Assembly (NCBI GenBank): GCA_930972465.1
Contig: CAKNHF010000015.1
Location: 1-64,000 of the forward strand
Direction: 5' to 3'
Length of the DNA: 64,000 nucleotides
From: an uncultured Lachnospiraceae bacterium
Lineage (GTDB): Bacteria > Bacillota > Clostridia > Lachnospirales > Lachnospiraceae
Within the stretch, counting starts at the first letter, position 1. Every line of letters starts with the position of its first letter. The notes beneath the pieces are model-generated. The model was not told the origin of the DNA, searched no databases, and saw only the letters and a list, made by a program, of their open reading frames with translations. Shown one piece after another: positions 44,606-53,341 of this stretch. The translations under genes were made by a program, and so were the position numbers.

Positions 44606-45224
44606 ACAGCTTTGAGATCACTTCCCATGCCTCGCTGTCGAACTCTCTGTCTTTATAATAATACTTCTTGTCCTCTTCCGTGATTTTCTTGATGACCCTG
44701 CACGGATTGCCGACCGCTACCGACCAGTCCGGAATGTCCTTTGTCACCACACTTCCCGCGCCGATTACAGTATTGCTCCCGATGTGCACCCTGGGCATGA
44801 TCACTGTGTTTCCGCCGATCCACACATTATCTCCGATCGTGACGCTGATGCCGTACTCGTACATGGAATTTCTCGCCACCGGGTGAAGGGGATGTCCCGC
44901 CGTATAGATCGCAACATTGGGCGCCATCTGACAGTTGTCTCCTATCTTCACTTTCGCCACATCGATAATCGTGCAGTTATAATTCGCAAAAAAATTCTTT
45001 CCGACCTCAATGTGCGAACCGTAGTCACAGTAGAACGGCGGGTTGATAAACGCGCCTTCCGATTTTCCCAGCAGCTCCTCCACAATCTTTCCAATCGCGT
45101 CAAAATCAGACCGGTCCACGGTATTCAGACGCTGCAGAATCCTGCGGCAGACCTTCTGTTCTTCCATCACGGCGTCATCGGAAATATACGCCATCTCCCG
45201 GTCTCTTCTCTCAATATTGTCCAT
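44604..45224 (-). CDS. Sugar O-acetyltransferase (maltose/galactoside acetyltransferase-like)
   Basis: A 206-residue left-handed beta-helix enzyme of the LacA/Maa type. The N-terminal Mac domain helices (to residue 60) precede hexapeptide repeats. Diagnostic segments are FINPPFYCDYGSHIEVG, the catalytic His in YTAGHPLHP, and VWIGGNTVIMP...GAGSVVTKDIP. It transfers acetyl from acetyl-CoA to sugars and is thought to detoxify them. GGAGG precedes ATG 45224. It stands alone, next to a divergent AraC gene. Confidence 0.9.
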   Translation of the reverse strand: MDNIERRDREMAYISDDAVMEEQKVCRRILQRLNTVDRSDFDAIGKIVEELLGKSEGAFINPPFYCDYGSHIEVGKNFFANYNCTIIDVAKVKIGDNCQMAPNVAIYTAGHPLHPVARNSMYEYGISVTIGDNVWIGGNTVIMPRVHIGSNTVIGAGSVVTKDIPDWSVAVGNPCRVIKKITEEDKKYYYKDREFDSEAWEVISKL

Positions 45225-45514
45225 TTCACTCTTCCTCCGTTACCTGCATTTTCAATATTTTCACCTGTTATGGCTCTGTATTCTCGGCTGTTCACACCTT
45301 TCCCGGCTTTCTTTCAGCGGAATTCTCTTGCCAGCCGCATATTGACATGATAGTATTTCAAATAAGAGGTTTCTATCACAATTATATCCGAATTATATAA
45401 AAATCGTATCATTCAGCATAGAAGCTGTTTCCGTATCCGCCGTTCGGAAACTGATAATGGACTCACCAGGAGACCAGAAAGGAAGACAGCCCTGACGCTG
45501 TCCGGGTCAGAACT

Positions 45515-46438
45515 ATGGCTAAAACAAAACATGATCTTATGAAGGACGCTTCCGAAATCGTACATTATGATACTGCCGGGATCCCTCTGTATGTAAAATC
45601 CGATGTACTTTCTGAATATCCCGGAATGCGCGCCATCTGCCACTGGCATGATGATCTGGAATTCATCCGGATCAGGAAAGGCGAGATGTACTACCGTGTA
45701 AACAGTCAGACCATCCTGCTGAAAGAAGGTGACTGCCTGATCGTCAATTCCCGCCAGCTGCACTATGGATACTCCCGCGGACAGAAAGAATGTCTCTTTC
45801 TGTGTATCCTGGTCCATCCTCTGTTTTTCTCCGGGAACATCACGCTGTACGAGAGATATATCCGGCCTTTCACAGAAAGTGACGGAACCGGATTTCTCTA
45901 TTTTCCACACGGGGCACAATATCCGGGCATGGACACACAAGACGTTTCCTCCGACATCAGCCGACTGCTTGAGAAAGCTGCAGCGCTCAGAAATGGCGGA
46001 CAGCCCGGCTACGAACTGGAGATTGTCGGACTCATGCACATCCTGCTGGGACGGTTAATCTCACTTGGACTCCTCGTCCCTGATCCGGATACCGGTTACG
46101 GTATCTCCCGGCCGGATCCTGACAGCGCTGCTCAGCGCGCCATGGTCTCCTTTCTCTATCAGAACTATTCAGGAAGAATCACTCTGGATGAGATAGCAGC
46201 TGCAGGACACGTCAGCCGAAGCAAATGCTGCCGGATCTTTCAGAAATATCTTCATCAGTCACCGGTGGATTTCCTGAACAGCTACCGCCTGGAAGTCAGC
46301 CGGAGACTCCTTTCAGAGACTTCACTCAGTGTAACTGAGACGGCAACATCTTGCGGCTTCAGTCATCTGAGTTATTTCTCAAAACTGTTCGGGGAGTGCT
46401 ACGGATGTACGCCGAAAGAATACAGAAAACGGCAGTAG
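45515..46438 (+). CDS. AraC family transcriptional regulator with cupin domain
   Basis: 307 residues. The N-terminal cupin part (HWHDDLEFIRIRKGEMYYRV, LLKEGDCLIVNSRQLH) is a sugar-type sensor. The C-terminal double HTH is RITLDEIAAAGHVSRSKCCRIFQKY and SVTETATSCGFSHLSYFSKLFGECYGCTPKEYR. The start is uncertain because no good ribosome site precedes ATG 45515. A second ATG follows 8 codons later. Possible targets are the divergent acetyltransferase gene or the convergent symporter gene. Confidence 0.87.
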   Translation: MAKTKHDLMKDASEIVHYDTAGIPLYVKSDVLSEYPGMRAICHWHDDLEFIRIRKGEMYYRVNSQTILLKEGDCLIVNSRQLHYGYSRGQKECLFLCILVHPLFFSGNITLYERYIRPFTESDGTGFLYFPHGAQYPGMDTQDVSSDISRLLEKAAALRNGGQPGYELEIVGLMHILLGRLISLGLLVPDPDTGYGISRPDPDSAAQRAMVSFLYQNYSGRITLDEIAAAGHVSRSKCCRIFQKYLHQSPVDFLNSYRLEVSRRLLSETSLSVTETATSCGFSHLSYFSKLFGECYGCTPKEYRKRQ

Positions 46439-46447
46439 AATCACCCA

Positions 46448-47839
46448 CTACCGTTTCTTCATCTCATTCTTCTCATAATCTCTCAGGGCAGACAGCGCTT
46501 TGGGAGCCAGCGGAATCAGTGCGATCATATTGAATACCGTCATCAGTCCCACGCCCAGATCTCCCAGATCCCAGACAAACTGATAGGCCGCAAGCCCGCC
46601 TACAAAAAGCATGACAAGAGCGAGGATCTTATACAGTGTCTGTGACAGCCAGTTATCTCCGAAAAGGTATGCCACGTTTGGTCTTGCATAGAACAGAATT
46701 CCGAGGAATGTCGAAAAGCTGAACAGCCACAGAATAACGGCGATAAAAATCACACCGAATTCACCCAGATGGTACTGCATGGCGGTCTGCAGAAGATCCA
46801 TCCCCTCCAGTCCATGTGTCATCTTCTCCGGTGTAAGAAGCATGATCATGGCAGAACAGCTGCAGATCACCAGAGTATCGATGAATACGCCGAGTGCCTG
46901 CAGCAGCCCTTCCTTCGCCGGATGGCTGATATCCGCCGCCGCTGCCGCGCAGGGCGCGGAACCGGAACCGGCCTCGTTGGAGAAAAGGCCTCTCTTCGCA
47001 CCGTTCATAATCACAGCTCCAATACCGCCGCCCACTACCTGACGGAAGCCGAAAGCTTCCGCAAAGATTCTCTCAAAAACCGCAGGCACCTGTCCCGCAT
47101 TTTTTACAATAATGAAAATCGTTATAAAAAAGTAGCATGCCGCCATGACAGGCACCATGACATCCAGCACTTTCACCGTTGCGTTCTTTCTCAGAACAAT
47201 GACCGCCGCAATAATAACCAGCACCGCTGTTGAATAGATGGGCGGTACATGAAATGCATTTTCAAAAGATGCGGAAATCGAATTGCCGATCACCTGACTG
47301 ATACCGCACCAGCAGATCAGCCCGGATAAAGCGAAAAGCACCGCCACCACCGAGTGTTTCCTCATACTGTTTTTCCGAATAAAAAGGTGATGGATATAAT
47401 ATGCCGGCCCTCCGCGATATCCCCCGTACAGCGGATCCTTCTCCTTATATATCTGCGCCAGAGTCGCCTCGACAAACGCGGTGGAGGAGCCGACCAGTGC
47501 GATTACCCACATCCAGAAGACCGCGCCTGCGCCGCCGGCGGATATGGCCGCAACCACTCCGACCAGATTTCCCATTCCCACACGGCAGGCCGTGGAAACG
47601 ATCAGAGCCTGCACACCGGAGATGCCCTCCCTTTCGGTTTTTTTATTATTCTCAAGTGTCACCCTGATCATCTCCGGGAACAGCCGGAATGGCAGAAATC
47701 TTGTTCTTATTGTAAAATAAATTCCCGCCGGCACCAGAATCAGCACCAGAAGAGAAAGTCCCAGTATGCTTCCGCCCGGCAGCGGAATATTAATAATATC
47801 CCCCCAAAGTATGTTGTAGACAGCATGAAAAATTGCCAT
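46448..47839 (-). CDS. Sodium/alanine symporter (AGCS family)
   Basis: A 463-residue transporter with about ten helices. GGVQ-like GISGVQALIVSTACRVGMGNLVGV near residue 75 and the GLFSNEAGSGSAPCAAAAA motif near residue 300 are diagnostic of AlsT/AGCS proteins, which import alanine or glycine with Na+. It has its own promoter and a short leader with a long hairpin. It is convergent with the AraC gene, separated by 9 bp. Confidence 0.92.
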   Translation of the reverse strand: MAIFHAVYNILWGDIINIPLPGGSILGLSLLVLILVPAGIYFTIRTRFLPFRLFPEMIRVTLENNKKTEREGISGVQALIVSTACRVGMGNLVGVVAAISAGGAGAVFWMWVIALVGSSTAFVEATLAQIYKEKDPLYGGYRGGPAYYIHHLFIRKNSMRKHSVVAVLFALSGLICWCGISQVIGNSISASFENAFHVPPIYSTAVLVIIAAVIVLRKNATVKVLDVMVPVMAACYFFITIFIIVKNAGQVPAVFERIFAEAFGFRQVVGGGIGAVIMNGAKRGLFSNEAGSGSAPCAAAAADISHPAKEGLLQALGVFIDTLVICSCSAMIMLLTPEKMTHGLEGMDLLQTAMQYHLGEFGVIFIAVILWLFSFSTFLGILFYARPNVAYLFGDNWLSQTLYKILALVMLFVGGLAAYQFVWDLGDLGVGLMTVFNMIALIPLAPKALSALRDYEKNEMKKR

Positions 47840-47867
47840 ATATTATCCTCTCATTTCTTTCAATGGT

Positions 47868-47921
47868 CAGCAGCATTTGTTTTTCTTCTTTCCACTTTCT
47901 GTCTTCAAATGAAAGCTGCTG
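47868..47921 (-). promoter_or_regulatory. 5' leader hairpin of the alanine symporter mRNA
   Basis: Arms CAGCAGC-ttt-CATTTG and CAAATG-CTGCTG (47906-47921, 47868-47879) separated by a purine-rich loop. It lies at the predicted very 5' end of the mRNA and could stabilise it or modulate translation. Confidence 0.4.
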
Positions 47922-47928
47922 CCTGTCC

Positions 47929-47957
47929 AGTATATACCAAAAACACGATTATGTAAA
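47929..47957 (-). promoter_or_regulatory. Promoter of the alanine symporter gene
   Basis: TTTACA (47957-47952), 17-bp spacer, TATACT (47934-47929) on the minus strand. Confidence 0.65.
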
Positions 47958-47986
47958 ACAATTTATCGCACTACAGCATTTATTAT

Positions 47987-49003
47987 TTACAGCATTAACG
48001 CCTCAAACACCTCTTTCTCCCTGTCATAATAATACACTCTTTCAGAAAGCATCTCATCTCCCGGAAATGTTCTGTTTATCTTCTTCAGGCTTTTCAGTAT
48101 CATTCTCGGCGAAACAGAGCCCCGGCAGTGGAGTCTGGCCTCATGAATACTGGTAAATACCACGTAATAACTGTCTCCGTAAAGTTCTGCGATCCTTTCT
48201 CTCACTCCCGGATAGAACATGGCGACCGCTCCGTTTACCCTCCTTGTCGTGGTCACTGCCGGTATATCAAGTCTCCCGAGCCCTGTAACAGGGCTGCCCA
48301 GTGCCATAAACGCTCCTTTCTCATATGAGCATGAGCGGCTGACATATTCCAGGGGAGAAATGTACATACGCGGCAGAGCTCTGCTGCATGTATTGAGCAG
48401 AGCGGTATCCATCACTGTATCGAATGGCCTGCGCCAGCTTTCAAACGCATCTCCCGGAACTTTTACACTGTCGATCCCCTCAGAGTCGTCCCGGAGCAGT
48501 ATGCAGAGCACAAGAGCAATATCTTCAAATTTTCTGTACACATACCGTCCCTCTTCCCTGGCTATATTATCGAAAAACAGCGGACGGATAATCAGTCTGT
48601 TCTTCACGTATTCATAATCCCTCAGATGATCAAGTATACCGATTTCTTCCGAACAGCAGTAATTCAGATTCTCATACACCGCTTTCTTAACCGGTTCCCA
48701 TCCTGACCTTCTGTAGTCCTCGTACATTTTTTCCGCAGAAAAACGGCAGTATGTCCGCATCTGCCCCTGACCTTCTCTTTCCAGAACCGCGAAATCTCCC
48801 TGAAGTCTGTCCGATTCCGTCTGGTAGTACCGGACATTCGTATCACGGATAAAACTTACATCTTTCTCCTGTATGGCAGTAAAGCCTTTCGGATAAAAAT
48901 GATACCGCACTTTTCCGTTTCCTTCGCCGAAACGCTTCTCATTCCTGCGGAAGAACGCGTCAAACTGAGAACAGAACTCCCTGTAGCCTAATTCATTTTC
49001 CAT
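47987..49003 (-). CDS. DUF5688 family protein
   Basis: A 338-residue cytosolic protein of a family common in Lachnospiraceae with unknown function. Recognisable parts are the opening ELGYREFCSQFDAFF, the LNTCSRALPRMYISPLEYV centre and the C-terminal VNGAVAMFYPGVRERIAELYGDSYYVVFTSIHE, where relatives read NGAxxLYPGVL...SSIHE. The frame begins at 49093, but a promoter (TTGACA-17-TTATAT) overlaps that ATG, and AAAGGG lies before ATG 49003. This places the start at 49003. Confidence 0.75.
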   Translation of the reverse strand: MENELGYREFCSQFDAFFRRNEKRFGEGNGKVRYHFYPKGFTAIQEKDVSFIRDTNVRYYQTESDRLQGDFAVLEREGQGQMRTYCRFSAEKMYEDYRRSGWEPVKKAVYENLNYCCSEEIGILDHLRDYEYVKNRLIIRPLFFDNIAREEGRYVYRKFEDIALVLCILLRDDSEGIDSVKVPGDAFESWRRPFDTVMDTALLNTCSRALPRMYISPLEYVSRSCSYEKGAFMALGSPVTGLGRLDIPAVTTTRRVNGAVAMFYPGVRERIAELYGDSYYVVFTSIHEARLHCRGSVSPRMILKSLKKINRTFPGDEMLSERVYYYDREKEVFEALML

Positions 49004-49078
49004 AGCATCGCCCTTTCCCGCCGGGCATCTGCAGACGGAAACCGATCCGTGATAATCCACAGAAGACAACGCCCGGTC

Positions 49079-49107
49079 ATATAATATTTTCATTTTAAAT
49101 GTGTCAA
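49079..49107 (-). promoter_or_regulatory. Promoter of the DUF5688 gene
   Basis: TTGACA (49107-49102), 17-bp spacer, TTATAT (49084-49079). A second possible promoter lies at 49285-49257 (TTGACG-17-TAAAGT). Confidence 0.6.
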
Positions 49108-49304
49108 TCCGGAAGCTTTCCCGAAACGGGACAGATTCGAGATACAGATTAAAAGAAGCATATCTCTCTGATATATCCAGATATGCAGATCATGGAATAC
49201 GAAATTCCATTGAAAAAACGGTTTCCTGATTTACAGTACCATCTTCTGTGTTCTTTACTTTAACGTCTTCCATTCAATTCGTCAACGGGATCTCAAAAAG
49301 AAAA

Positions 49305-49336
49305 CTGCACAAAATTCGTTTCTGAATTTTGTGCAG
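49305..49336 (-). terminator. Terminator of the T-box operon
   Basis: Perfect arms CTGCACAAAATTC and GAATTTTGTGCAG (49305-49317, 49324-49336), followed by TTTTCTTTTT on the minus strand, 18 bp after the YkvI-like stop. Confidence 0.88.
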
Positions 49337-49353
49337 CACTGCCAGTAGAATGT

Positions 49354-50517
49354 TTAATATTCTGTCGTTTTCGTGTCAAATCTTGTGACGATCATATGTA
49401 CAATATACGGAATCAGTATCACCGGAATCGCCAGGTATGCGATGGCGCTGTAGGCCTTCTGAATCAACGTCAGCAGGCCGAACTGAGCGATGCCGAAATC
49501 AACAATGCAGCACACAATTGCCGCAATAATTTCCTTTCTTGAGACATTAAATCTTTTCTTATCTTCATTCTTTTCTTTCTCATCTGTCCCCGGCTCGCCG
49601 CAGACACGCTTCACCATTGCAGCCACCATGTTAACTGCGGTTGAAACCGCGCCCAGGATGATCAGAATAGAAATCAGCGGAGTCATGAAGGAAGCTCCTA
49701 CCCCGTTCTGTACCATAAACAAAGTCGGCACACTCTGATCCGCCGCGCCCGGATCCGTATAGACTGTCATCAGCCCCAGGACCACCATAAGCATCATCAG
49801 CGAGTTGACCACGAATCCCACTCCCATGCTCTTCACCGCATCCTTCGGCCTCTCAAACGATTTTGCATGCTGTACGAACACTGCAATGTTGGAGAGCTGG
49901 AACGTTCCGTACAGGAATGCGGAGTACAGGGCGTCTCCCAGCGGAAGCTCCGCTGCAGTCATGCTGGACACGGCATCCCGGATCCCGGAAAATCCGGAAA
50001 TAATATTCGGGATATACACAATCAGCAGTCCTGCAATAATGCAGACGGACAGCACTGACGCAACCCGACGAACCAGATCAGTGCCGAAAATCGCCACGAT
50101 AAAGATGAACACACCGATCAGGAACGTACAAAACAGGTACGGCAGGCCTGTCAGCTCACTCAGGGTCGCTCCCCCTGTGGCAAACGCCACTGCCGGCGCC
50201 ACGCACATCACGCAGATATACAGCACCTCGAACAGGTTGGAGAAAATCGGAGCAAATTTTCCATAGAACGCATTATTATAGGAACGGTAATCATATACCT
50301 CATGCTTTCTTGCAAACCGCAGACTGTACGCAAAAAATACAGTGTTGTAGAGCATCGCCAGGACCGGCATAAGAAGGCACCATGCCCCGTATCTCACAAA
50401 ATAACTGTAGATCTGCGCCCCGGAGGCGAATCCGCCTCCGAAATGGGTCGTAAACCATACAAAGGATACTCCAAGTATGATCGCTCCTGTCTTTCCTGCT
50501 CCTTTATTATTCTTCAT
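49354..50517 (-). CDS. YkvI-like membrane transporter (COG3949)
   Basis: A 387-residue protein with ten or eleven predicted helices, distantly related to the LeuT-fold amino acid transporters. VSFVWFTTHFGGGFASGAQI in the first helix is characteristic of YkvI proteins, whose substrates are unproven. A hydrophilic Lys/Glu-rich loop (EPGTDEKEKNEDKKRF) separates the last helices. It overlaps the alcohol dehydrogenase by 11 nt and is therefore under the same T-box. That control by an aminoacyl-tRNA sensor implies an amino acid or derivative as substrate. Confidence 0.82.
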   Translation of the reverse strand: MKNNKGAGKTGAIILGVSFVWFTTHFGGGFASGAQIYSYFVRYGAWCLLMPVLAMLYNTVFFAYSLRFARKHEVYDYRSYNNAFYGKFAPIFSNLFEVLYICVMCVAPAVAFATGGATLSELTGLPYLFCTFLIGVFIFIVAIFGTDLVRRVASVLSVCIIAGLLIVYIPNIISGFSGIRDAVSSMTAAELPLGDALYSAFLYGTFQLSNIAVFVQHAKSFERPKDAVKSMGVGFVVNSLMMLMVVLGLMTVYTDPGAADQSVPTLFMVQNGVGASFMTPLISILIILGAVSTAVNMVAAMVKRVCGEPGTDEKEKNEDKKRFNVSRKEIIAAIVCCIVDFGIAQFGLLTLIQKAYSAIAYLAIPVILIPYIVHMIVTRFDTKTTEY

Positions 50518-51613
50518 TGTCTCTTCCCACTCTTTCTTTCAGTCTGTTCATTGCCTCTTCCAGCATTTCTCTCGTCACTTTATAAGGATAATGAGCCACA
50601 TCTGACATATCCGGGATGCGCTCCATACACTCTTCCCACTGTTCCTCCGTGATCTCGATCTGCTCCAGAGATACCGGAAGGTCTACTGCCTTGTTCAGGT
50701 GATATATCTTTTCAAACTCATCATACTGCCCATCCACCAGAAGAGCCAGCAGGATCCCGAAGCCCACTACTTCTCCGTGAAGATGTCTCTCCTCGATCAC
50801 CGGATAGGAGGTCATTGCGTAGAAAACAGCGTGAGCCAGACCGCTGTTGTAATCAGGGGTATAATCCTTTGTCAGGAAAATGGAGGCAATGCCCGTCGTC
50901 ACAACGATCGCCAGAACGACCTGTTCCACGTCATAAGTACAGAGTCCCTTTTTGTGGTCCTCCAGCGCTTTCGGGCCGTACTCGATCAGCGGATCACAGC
51001 ACATCCGGCTGACCGCAACACCCAAAGCCGTGAAATGCTCCAGTCTCTCATCTCTCGACGAGATAGTGGCCTCATAAAATTTCGCATAGGTATCACCGAT
51101 TCCGGCCCACATATACTGGCTGGGAGCCTTGGCGATGATCTCCGTATCAATGAAAGAGTGCATCACCGGCCGCACAAAGAAATGCGGTTTCAGGAAGGTT
51201 CCGTCATCGTTGTACATGATGGAGACCGAAGTACATGCAGAACAGTTGGACGCGATGGTCGGGAATGCAAAGACCGGCTTGTCATCGGTAATACACAGAC
51301 ACTTCACCGTATCCAGAGCCTTGCCGCCTCCTACGCCGAAAACCATGTCCGCCTCCTGGTAAAGAGGCATCTGACGCAGTTTTTCCACCGTCGCGTAAGT
51401 GCAGTTTTCCCCGTAGATCTCTTTTCCGATGATCTCAAGGCTGGTCTGCTTTACATAAGATTCAATCTTGTCATAAGCGGCTGCCAGAGCTTTCCTCCCG
51501 CCGATCACAAGGACTTTCTTTCCATAGGATTCGCACACCGGCCCGATCTTGTCGTAGATCTTATCGCCGATGGAATAATTCGGAAGATGTACTTCATAGT
51601 TCTCAAGTTTCAT
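50507..51613 (-). CDS. Iron-type (group III) alcohol/glycerol dehydrogenase family protein
   Basis: 368 residues. The N-terminal Rossmann part has VFGVGGGKALDTVKCL (the GGGS/K-x-x-D NAD-binding motif near residue 95). The metal-binding region is in the C-terminal helical domain, with the metal Asp in WAGIGDTYAKFYE and His ligands in AHAVFYAM and ERHLHGEVVGFG. The family reduces aldehydes or ketones or oxidises polyols. AAAGGAGA precedes ATG 51613. It is the first gene behind the T-box leader, so its expression should rise when one amino acid, probably tryptophan, is limiting. Confidence 0.87.
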   Translation of the reverse strand: MKLENYEVHLPNYSIGDKIYDKIGPVCESYGKKVLVIGGRKALAAAYDKIESYVKQTSLEIIGKEIYGENCTYATVEKLRQMPLYQEADMVFGVGGGKALDTVKCLCITDDKPVFAFPTIASNCSACTSVSIMYNDDGTFLKPHFFVRPVMHSFIDTEIIAKAPSQYMWAGIGDTYAKFYEATISSRDERLEHFTALGVAVSRMCCDPLIEYGPKALEDHKKGLCTYDVEQVVLAIVVTTGIASIFLTKDYTPDYNSGLAHAVFYAMTSYPVIEERHLHGEVVGFGILLALLVDGQYDEFEKIYHLNKAVDLPVSLEQIEITEEQWEECMERIPDMSDVAHYPYKVTREMLEEAMNRLKERVGRDNEE

Positions 51614-51663
51614 ATCTGTATCTCCTTTCCATCATACGGGACCCGGACCGTATTCTACAGACA

Positions 51664-51978
51664 ACAAAAAAGCCCTTGTCCCTCACAAAAACATTGCAGG
51701 GACAAGAGCGTTCATCCAATAAAAACTCCTGCGGTGCCACCCGGCTTGACGCGGTCTATCCGCATCCTCTCATGCATACAATCATATGCTTTCTTTGATA
51801 ACGGAGTTTAAATCTCCGGCTCGCCTACTCAATCTTTCAACTCGCCCTCAGAAGCCCATTCACCTCAGTTCCGTCATACCGCGCTCCCACCGCCCGCAGC
51901 TCTCTGTTCGTTACAATTCGCCTGTAATCTCTGTGATGCATCTGCTGAAGTTACTTGCTCTTCCTCATCAGTTTGATA
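51664..51978 (-). promoter_or_regulatory. T-box riboswitch, candidate tRNA-Trp specificity
   Basis: The leader carries the T-box sequence GGGTGGCACCGC (51742-51731) and a terminator (CTTGTCCCT / AGGGACAAG, 51675-51706) with six T. Stem I has AAGTAA on its 5' side and GTGAATGGG on its 3' side, flanked by pairable GAAG and CTTC. In this alignment the specifier codon following GAA is TGG (51858-51856), followed by a purine. The T-box residue C in TGGC expects a G73 discriminator base, as found in bacterial tRNA-Trp. The uncharged tRNA would stabilise the antiterminator and switch on the dehydrogenase/YkvI operon. Confidence 0.88.
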
Positions 51979-51980
51979 AC

Positions 51981-52009
51981 ACTTTACCACTGGAAATCAG
52001 AAATGTCAA
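51981..52009 (-). promoter_or_regulatory. Promoter of the T-box operon
   Basis: TTGACA (52009-52004), 17-bp spacer, TAAAGT (51986-51981) on the minus strand, just upstream of the leader. Confidence 0.75.
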
Positions 52010-52054
52010 TCTTTTTCTTTTCAATATCATTGCGCGCAAAGATTTTCTGCCAGA

Positions 52055-53047
52055 TTATCTTACCGGAGGTAATGGCCAATGGTTATGGAACTGATCAAAT
52101 GGCTGTCCATGGAAAAAATACAGATCTGAATCTTCCGGGTCCGTCTGGAAAAGATCCACCCGGCGGACCCGGCTGTCATCATAGGTTTTGTAATAATACG
52201 CCCCGGTTTCCGCATTCACGCAGCAGGAATACGTGGTAATATCATAAGTCCCGGCTTCTGTGACCACCGCTCCCCGGACCATCGCCACACTGTCCAGGAT
52301 GTGGAAAAACTGGGACACATTCGCCTCTTCCTTTTCCGGCGCCACTGAATTCCATTTCAGAAACGCAGCGCGGATAAAACGGGATGCGGAGGACGCGTCT
52401 CCCGGCAGCCCCATCCCGCCCATTCCCTGAGCGTATGTCTTCAACTGCAGCCTGTCCGAAAAACGATTCTCCGGATTCCCGGCGCTTAATCCCAGATAAT
52501 TGTTCAGATTCATCCTGTGATAATCAAAGGGCGGATTGTTGGTCAGAACACCAATCGGATTATCATAGACTTTCAGCCCCTCTCTTACCGCCTCAAGAAC
52601 CAGGCACTTTTCCCGGTCCGCCAGCATCCAGTGCAGCGGCGCGGGAGGCATCTCCTGTGCAAATGCCGTATCGACTATCCTCATCTCCTCAAGATATCCC
52701 GCCGCCTCCGACACAGAGGAACACTTCCCCAGGAGCCAGGGAATCACTTCAAACGAGGCAAGTTCCAGGCCCGCCCCGTCTGCCTTCTGATAATATGCAT
52801 TTCCCGGGAAATTCAGTCCTGCCATGCACAGGCCCTTCTCATTGACCGCTTCCGCGTACAGCGGAAACCGGTCGTCCGCGGAAGCCATGCCGATCATGGC
52901 ATAATGGCGCTTCTCCCATTCTGTATTCCGGAATTCCAGAGAGAAATTTCTTGGAGTGACCACTACCTGTTCCCCGAAAGAGCAGTCAAGATCAAGATTT
53001 CTTCCGAAATAAAAATCTTTATTTTTATAAGCAATACATGTACACAT
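52055..53047 (-). CDS. bsh: Bile salt hydrolase (choloylglycine hydrolase family)
   Basis: A 330-residue Ntn hydrolase that releases glycine or taurine from conjugated bile acids. After Met removal the nucleophile is Cys2 (MCTCIAY). GRNLDLDCSFGE supplies the Arg and Asp of the active site, PRNF follows, and GVLTNNPPFDYHRMNLNNYL carries the conserved Asn. These segments match bile salt hydrolases more closely than penicillin V acylases. There is no signal peptide, so it is cytosolic. The frame opens at 53188, but GGGAGG precedes ATG 53047. It follows an HTH gene by 46 bp on the same strand. Confidence 0.9.
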   Translation of the reverse strand: MCTCIAYKNKDFYFGRNLDLDCSFGEQVVVTPRNFSLEFRNTEWEKRHYAMIGMASADDRFPLYAEAVNEKGLCMAGLNFPGNAYYQKADGAGLELASFEVIPWLLGKCSSVSEAAGYLEEMRIVDTAFAQEMPPAPLHWMLADREKCLVLEAVREGLKVYDNPIGVLTNNPPFDYHRMNLNNYLGLSAGNPENRFSDRLQLKTYAQGMGGMGLPGDASSASRFIRAAFLKWNSVAPEKEEANVSQFFHILDSVAMVRGAVVTEAGTYDITTYSCCVNAETGAYYYKTYDDSRVRRVDLFQTDPEDSDLYFFHGQPFDQFHNHWPLPPVR

Positions 53048-53093
53048 AGCAGACCTCCCGCTTCTTCTATAGTATTGTACATTCGCTCTTCGC

Positions 53094-53333
53094 CTATTCT
53101 TCAGGCGGATTTTTCTCCCTTTTCTTCTCATCCGGCCAATACTCCAGAATATCACCCGGCTGGCATTCCAGCGTTCTGCAGATCGCATCCAGCGTCGAAA
53201 ACCGAATGGCGCTGATTTTTCCTGTCTTGATCTTAGACAAATTCACATTTGAAACCCCGACCTTTTCCGAAAGTTCCTTTAAGGACATCTTCCGGTCAGC
53301 CATAACACGATCTAATCTTAATATAATCGCCAT
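53094..53333 (-). CDS. Small Cro/CI-type HTH regulator (YozG-like)
   Basis: 79 residues, almost entirely an XRE helix-turn-helix: MSLKELSEKVGVSNVNLSKIKTGKISAIRFSTLDAICRTLECQPGDILEY. It is encoded 8 bp after a DUF2975 membrane protein, a conserved pairing in Firmicutes thought to form a membrane-linked regulatory unit. The bile salt hydrolase follows directly, making it a candidate target or merely a read-through neighbour. Confidence 0.88.
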   Translation of the reverse strand: MAIILRLDRVMADRKMSLKELSEKVGVSNVNLSKIKTGKISAIRFSTLDAICRTLECQPGDILEYWPDEKKREKNPPEE

Positions 53334-53341
53334 ACTCTCAC

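Noticed and set aside
49003-49093. 30-codon N-terminal extension of the DUF5688 protein
   Set aside because: The first ATG lies within a predicted promoter and lacks a ribosome site. ATG 49003 has AAAGGG at good spacing.
50699-51811. 370-codon plus-strand frame
   Set aside because: Antisense to the iron-type dehydrogenase, and it runs through the T-box leader.
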